A DNA stretch of 16,155 nucleotides from Rikenellaceae bacterium UBA1749 (GTDB taxonomy: Bacteria > Bacteroidota > Bacteroidia > Bacteroidales > Rikenellaceae): the NCBI GenBank assembly GCA_002315675.1, contig DCHP01000079.1, positions 1 through 16,155 of the forward strand. The letters run 5' to 3'. The notes beneath the pieces are model-generated. The model saw only the letters and a list, made by a program, of their open reading frames with translations, had not been told where the DNA came from and made no database searches. Made by a program: the position numbers and the translations under genes. Each line of letters starts with the position of its first letter. Position 1 is the first letter of the stretch. Below are positions 12,184-16,155 of the stretch, piece by piece.

Positions 12184-13896
12184 ATGCGAAAGACGTTAAT
12201 CTCTTTTTTATACATTTTATTAGGTATTCTCTTTGTAAACGCTCAAGATACTCAGAAATTATCCTCCTCAACGAAGGATAATTTTTCACTTTATTTATAT
12301 GCAGTTCAATCTGAACTAATGGGTGATATTCCCTCCGCAAGGCAGCTCTATGACATGTCTATCTTGAAATCAGACTCCTCGGTATACATGCCGTCCTTAC
12401 TTAGTTCTTTGAATTTAAGACTTGCAGCAAGTGATTTTGGCCCTGAAACTGAAAAGTTCCTTAAAATGGCATATAATTCAGGTGCAGACGAAAAAGTTTT
12501 ATCTGACATGATGATTAACTTCAAGATTGGCAAACATGAGTATTCAGATGCAAAATCCCTATGTCAGAAACTCCTGTTACAGTCACCAAACAACAAGAGT
12601 CTTGTCTCGACATTAGCTGTTATTGACTATTATAACAATAAAGCGGATTCTTCCCTTTTGAGGATTAATGATTATGAATCAAGTTTTGGTTTTAATCCTC
12701 AACTTTATGCAATAAAAAGAGAAATACTTTCTCAGATGAATCAATATGACTCGCTTCTTTCGTACAATATTAGGGTAGCGGAACTTTATCCTGAAAGTCT
12801 TTCTATTTTGGCGGATCTTGCTAATGTGTACGCTGCAGTTGGAAATGATTCGGTAGCATATTCAATATGGAAGGATATAGAGTCTGAGGACTCTACTGCA
12901 ATAGAATTAGTGGCTTCAAGAAACTTTTTTTACGCAACAAGGGGTTATAAAAAAGATGCCATTGTTACCACTTCTCAGTTATTGTCATCTCCTTATGTCA
13001 AATCTGAGGCCAAGTCGGAAATATTCAGTCAGTTGTTCATAGCAGTCGATCCAAGGAAAGACTCCATTTATTTTCCGTTGATGGATTCTCTTTTCTATGA
13101 GACTTCTCTTTCCGAAACAGATTCAACAGATGTTGTCAGAGATATTGTTTTAGGTTACTTTTTTTTCAGGAAAGATTATAATACTTCCTTGAGAATATTG
13201 TCTTCCCTTCATTCAAGTTTACCTGATGTCCCAAAATATGTTGTTCAGACCGCTAATATCCTAACCCTTTCCAATGACTATGATTCTGCTTTTTCACTTC
13301 TTGATTCCGCCATTCTGGCATCTCCACATGTAACTGATTTTGTACTATATAAGTCAGAACTAATAAAAGACAAATATGGGGCCAAGAGTTGTTACTCATT
13401 TTTGAAGAGTGTTATAAAGAAGGAGACATCCGATTCGTCATTGTCCCATTATTATTCATATATGGGTGACCTTTATTACAAGGATAGTCTCGTCAATAAA
13501 GCTTTCAAGTGTTATGAGTTGTCACTTAAGTCAAATCCTGATAACCCGTTGGCTCTTAACAATTACGCTTATTTCCTGGCTCTGGCTGACCAGAATCTTG
13601 ATAAGGCTCTTGGGATGTCCCATAAATGCAATATTTTAATTCAATCAAATCCTACTTATCTGGATACTGAAGCCTATATTCTCTATAAATTAGGCCGTTA
13701 TAAAGAAGCGAAGGAGTTGATGGACATGGTATTCTCCCTTTCAGAGAATGATGTATCAGATGAAATTTTGCTTCATTATGCTGATATTCTCGCTGCAATG
13801 GGAAATAATATCCAGGCCCGGGATTACTATAAGAGGGCTCAGAAAGCAGGTGTAGATCCCTCTGTAATAGCTCAAAGATTAAATGTCCTTAAATAA
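12184..13896 (+). CDS. Exported TPR-repeat protein
   Basis: Protein of 570 residues made largely of helix-turn-helix repeats. I choose the ATG at 12184 because it opens directly into a signal peptide (residues 1-20, cleavage near VNA-Q); the in-frame TTG at 12142 would bury that signal behind 14 residues and lies in the surA gene. The clearest tetratricopeptide repeats are at about 423-570 (YMGDLYYKDSLVNKAFKCYE, LNNYAYFLALADQNLDKAL, AYILYKLGRYKEAKELMD, YADILAAMGNNIQARDYYKR). Divergent repeats probably fill the rest. It lies between surA and an envC-like gene and overlaps the latter by one base (TAATG), so translation may be coupled. Likely a periplasmic or outer-membrane scaffold; the precise function is unknown. 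TPR proteins are often found beside envC-like genes in Bacteroidota (from memory). Confidence 0.88.
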   Translation: MRKTLISFLYILLGILFVNAQDTQKLSSSTKDNFSLYLYAVQSELMGDIPSARQLYDMSILKSDSSVYMPSLLSSLNLRLAASDFGPETEKFLKMAYNSGADEKVLSDMMINFKIGKHEYSDAKSLCQKLLLQSPNNKSLVSTLAVIDYYNNKADSSLLRINDYESSFGFNPQLYAIKREILSQMNQYDSLLSYNIRVAELYPESLSILADLANVYAAVGNDSVAYSIWKDIESEDSTAIELVASRNFFYATRGYKKDAIVTTSQLLSSPYVKSEAKSEIFSQLFIAVDPRKDSIYFPLMDSLFYETSLSETDSTDVVRDIVLGYFFFRKDYNTSLRILSSLHSSLPDVPKYVVQTANILTLSNDYDSAFSLLDSAILASPHVTDFVLYKSELIKDKYGAKSCYSFLKSVIKKETSDSSLSHYYSYMGDLYYKDSLVNKAFKCYELSLKSNPDNPLALNNYAYFLALADQNLDKALGMSHKCNILIQSNPTYLDTEAYILYKLGRYKEAKELMDMVFSLSENDVSDEILLHYADILAAMGNNIQARDYYKRAQKAGVDPSVIAQRLNVLK

Positions 13897-15023
13897 TGAG
13901 GCTATTTTTCACCATACTATCTTTTTTTCTATTTTTCTCTTTTTCATATGCTCAGAACATTGACAAACTACAGGAGGAAATAGATTATGCGGAACGTGAA
14001 ATTGAGCGAATAAATTCTCTCTTACAATCTAACAGGCAGGAACAGATAAAATCTGATGAGAGGGTAAAATTACTGGAAAGGAGACTGAATGTAAGGCAGA
14101 ATCTTGTCAAACAGACAAATATTAAAATCTCTTCATTGGAAACCAAACTTCAATCCTGTGATGCGAAAGTGATTCTTTGTGAGTCCCGTATAGATTCCAT
14201 TAAACAATCTTTTTCTTCTCTTGTCTTATCTGCTAATTGTAAGTCATACGTCTCTTTGGATTATAATGATAAAATATATCTCTCTTCTCTTGAGTCTTCC
14301 TATATTAGTTTAATATCTGAGCTTGACTCAGTTATTCTGCTTACAGGGATAACCAGAAAGGAGATTACAGCACAAAAAAAGGAGCTTGAAAGCCTTCAGA
14401 TCAAACGGCAGAAGGAGGTTAATAAAATAATTACAGAAACATCCCAGCTTGCTAAAATAAAAGAGGAACTAAAGATAGGGGAATCAAGTATGTTGTCTCA
14501 GATAGAACAGCAGAGAGCTAAGATTAATGAGCTTCAACGTGCCATTGAACATCTAATTTCACTTGAGAATCAGAATAATTTATCCTATGATGCAAGGTTG
14601 TCATCTTCATTCATTGGGAATAAAGGAAAATTACCTTCCCCATTGTCCGTAGAATCCTCTATAATTGATCATTATGGCGTGCATGACCATCCTACCATAA
14701 AAGGAGTTAAAGTCTCAAATAAAGGCGTAAATCTGGCTTTTACCGGCCCTTCTGATGTTAGGACAATATTTGATGGTGAAGTGCGTGGTGTCTATGCAAT
14801 AGCGGGTATGGCAAATACTGTTCTAGTTCGACATGGAAGGTATATATCTGTCTATGCAAACCTTTCTTCAGTATCTGTCTCAAAAGGAGATAAGGTGTCT
14901 ACAGGGCAGAGTATCGGTAGTATTTCTTCCCCAAATATGTCCGAACTTTTCCTTCATTTTGAACTTTGGAAGGAATCTTCAACTATGGATCCTTCTTTAT
15001 GGATAAACTTTAATAAATTTTAA
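13896..15023 (+). CDS. envC: EnvC-like murein hydrolase activator (coiled coil plus degenerate LytM/M23 domain)
   Basis: Periplasmic regulator of cell-wall amidases. Residues 1-19 are a signal peptide. A long coiled coil covers about 21-230 (EEIDYAEREIERINSLLQ, LQIKRQKEVNKI, QIEQQRAKINELQRAIEHLI). The C-terminal LytM/M23 fold (about 265-375) keeps the framework (NKGVNLAF, VLVRHGRYISVYANLSSV, GDKVSTGQSIG, LHFELW) but has lost most catalytic residues. The HxxxD zinc pair is Asn275 and Asn279, and the YAHL histidine is Asn322; only His354 of LHF remains. This matches E. coli EnvC, which activates amidases without cutting peptidoglycan itself. Length (375) fits. The ATG overlaps the preceding TPR gene stop (TAATG). 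The operon also encodes a matching Amidase_3 enzyme, which I infer to be its target. Confidence 0.92.
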   Translation: MRLFFTILSFFLFFSFSYAQNIDKLQEEIDYAEREIERINSLLQSNRQEQIKSDERVKLLERRLNVRQNLVKQTNIKISSLETKLQSCDAKVILCESRIDSIKQSFSSLVLSANCKSYVSLDYNDKIYLSSLESSYISLISELDSVILLTGITRKEITAQKKELESLQIKRQKEVNKIITETSQLAKIKEELKIGESSMLSQIEQQRAKINELQRAIEHLISLENQNNLSYDARLSSSFIGNKGKLPSPLSVESSIIDHYGVHDHPTIKGVKVSNKGVNLAFTGPSDVRTIFDGEVRGVYAIAGMANTVLVRHGRYISVYANLSSVSVSKGDKVSTGQSIGSISSPNMSELFLHFELWKESSTMDPSLWINFNKF

Positions 15024-15024
15024 T

Positions 15025-15450
15025 ATGGCAGTTTGTTTTTCGTCTCTTGATGTAGATTTTAGAGCTAAAGATGTCAAAAGAAAAAAACTATGGTTGGAAA
15101 AGTTGGCAAAGTTACATGGCAAATCGCTTGGGGATTTGTCAATTAATTGGTGCTCAGATAGTTACATGCTTTCAGCTAATAAGGAATACCTGTCCCATGA
15201 TTATTATACTGACATTTTAACGTTTGATAATTCAGATGAAACACCTGGTTTTGTATCTGGAGAATTGCTTATCAGCATTGACACTGTAAGAAGCAATTCC
15301 CAGTTGTATAATCAAAAGTTCCACGTGGAACAATTAAGGGTGGTAGCTCATGGCCTGTTACATTTACTTGGCTATAATGATCACGCGGAAAATGATATTC
15401 TGATGATGCGTAAAATGGAAGAAATAGCAATCAATTTGTATGATTTATAG
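15025..15450 (+). CDS. ybeY: Endoribonuclease YbeY, rRNA maturation factor
   Basis: Zinc-dependent single-strand endoribonuclease involved in 16S rRNA 3'-end maturation and ribosome quality control. The 141 residues match the small family size. Visible motifs are SANKEYLSHDYYTDILTF (50-67), SGELLISID (78-86) and the metal site VVAHGLLHLLGYNDH (106-120). His109 and His113 are clear ligands. The usual motif is HxxxHxxxxxH; here the expected third position (119) is Asp, with His120 one residue later. As I recall, Bacteroidota members often have an Asp in this stretch, so either could complete the site. It starts one base after the envC stop and overlaps mnmG by 11 bases. Confidence 0.93.
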   Translation: MAVCFSSLDVDFRAKDVKRKKLWLEKLAKLHGKSLGDLSINWCSDSYMLSANKEYLSHDYYTDILTFDNSDETPGFVSGELLISIDTVRSNSQLYNQKFHVEQLRVVAHGLLHLLGYNDHAENDILMMRKMEEIAINLYDL

Positions 15451-16155
15451 TTACGATATAATAGTTGTTGGAGGTGGTCATGCGGGTTGTGAAGCGGCCT
15501 CTGCTGCAGCTAACATGGGGTGTAAGACTTTACTAATAACAATGGATATAGGGAAATTTGCCCAGATGTCTTGCAACCCTGCAGTTGGTGGTGTAGCTAA
15601 AGGACAGATAGTCCGTGAGATCGATGCGCTTGGTGGAAATATGGGAATAGTTACTGATAGGAGTTCTATTCAGTTCCGGATGCTTGGTAGAAGTAAAGGA
15701 GAAGCAATGTGGTCTCCCCGTGCTCAGTGTGATAAAGTGATGTTCCCAATCCATTGGCGTAATGTCCTGGATTCCGTTGAGAATCTTGATCTTTGGCAAG
15801 GTAATGTAAATGACCTGATTATTGAGAATAATAAAGTAGTAGGAGTTAAAACTGATATTGGAATAGAGTTTCAGTCGAAAGCAATTGTTTTGACAGGTGG
15901 AACTTTCCTTTCTGGTAAAATTTTTGTTGGTCTAAATTCAACTTCTGGTGGAAGGTCTGGGGATCAGGCTTCTTATGGACTAACAGAGAAGCTCATTTCT
16001 CTGGGATTTGAATCTGGAAGGATGAAAACAGGAACTCCTGTTAGAATAGATGGAAAATCTATAGATATTGATTCCCTTGAAATTCAGCCTGGTGACGAAA
16101 ATCCATCTAAATTTTCCTTTAGTTCCTTAACTTCTCCTGTCGAAAATCAGTTACC
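15440..16155 (+). CDS. mnmG: tRNA uridine-5-carboxymethylaminomethyl modification enzyme MnmG, N-terminal part (cut by the right window edge)
   Basis: FAD-dependent enzyme that, with MnmE, modifies the wobble uridine of certain tRNAs in the cytoplasm. The ATG at 15440 lies inside the end of ybeY (11-base overlap); the frame stays open to the window end, giving 238 of about 620 expected residues. The N-terminus reads YDIIVVGGGHAGCEAA (5-20), the dinucleotide-binding GxGxxG for FAD. Further family motifs are MSCNPAVGGVAKGQIVREID, SIQFRMLGRSKGEAMWSPRA, LTGGTFLSGKI and GFESGRMKTGTPVRID. The tight overlap with ybeY suggests coupled translation and expression with the envelope operon upstream. In many bacteria this gene (formerly gidA) lies near the replication origin. 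Confidence 0.97.
   Translation, partial: MIYSYDIIVVGGGHAGCEAASAAANMGCKTLLITMDIGKFAQMSCNPAVGGVAKGQIVREIDALGGNMGIVTDRSSIQFRMLGRSKGEAMWSPRAQCDKVMFPIHWRNVLDSVENLDLWQGNVNDLIIENNKVVGVKTDIGIEFQSKAIVLTGGTFLSGKIFVGLNSTSGGRSGDQASYGLTEKLISLGFESGRMKTGTPVRIDGKSIDIDSLEIQPGDENPSKFSFSSLTSPVENQL

Noticed and set aside
13896..15023. Calling the EnvC-like protein an active M23 endopeptidase
   Set aside because: The HxxxD zinc pair and the YAHL histidine are all replaced by Asn.
15533..15799. Minus-strand frame opposite mnmG
   Set aside because: The plus-strand frame encodes the conserved MnmG motifs across the same bases.

Overview
The window looks like chromosomal DNA of an AT-rich member of the Bacteroidales (phylum Bacteroidota). 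The evidence is the Bacteroidota-type promoters (TTTG, about 20 bp, TAnnTTTG), the lack of convincing Shine-Dalgarno sequences, a phosphoglycerate kinase with the charged insert I associate with Bacteroidales, an S46 dipeptidyl-peptidase, and the arrangement amidase / MlaD / SurA-type proteins / TPR protein / EnvC / YbeY / MnmG. I see no transposase, integrase, CRISPR array or phage gene; this is core genome.

Left part (1-3962). On the minus strand purD is followed after 27 bases by pgk, which runs off the left edge. purD and the plus-strand S46 peptidase gene (dpp7 type) diverge from a short spacer in which their promoters are interleaved.

Middle (3963-4730). A perfect 11-bp hairpin terminator and a minus-strand tRNA-Gln (anticodon CTG) with its own promoter are followed by about 600 bp of very AT-rich sequence with no gene. 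That sequence carries clustered DnaA-box-like 9-mers, two TTGTTAACAA palindromes, a 15-bp direct repeat and one isolated CG-rich patch. It is the least explained part of the window and could be a replication origin or another multi-site protein-binding region.

Right part (4731-16155). A large lptD-like outer-membrane gene on the minus strand diverges from a tight plus-strand operon: periplasmic amidase, MlaD/MCE protein, SurA-like lipoprotein, SurA-type foldase, TPR protein, EnvC-like amidase activator, ybeY and mnmG (cut by the right edge). All gaps are 10 bases or less, or are overlaps, so the genes are probably co-transcribed. Most products build or maintain the envelope: LPS insertion (LptD), lipid transport (MlaD), outer-membrane protein folding (SurA proteins) and septal peptidoglycan splitting (amidase plus EnvC). 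The last two genes serve rRNA maturation and tRNA modification. The amidase and its likely activator are in one transcript, and the activator has lost most of its catalytic residues, as expected for a regulator rather than an enzyme.

I found no clear new biological system. The best leads are the repeat-rich spacer at 4123-4730, the paired SurA-like proteins, and the amidase-EnvC pairing beside lptD and mlaD.
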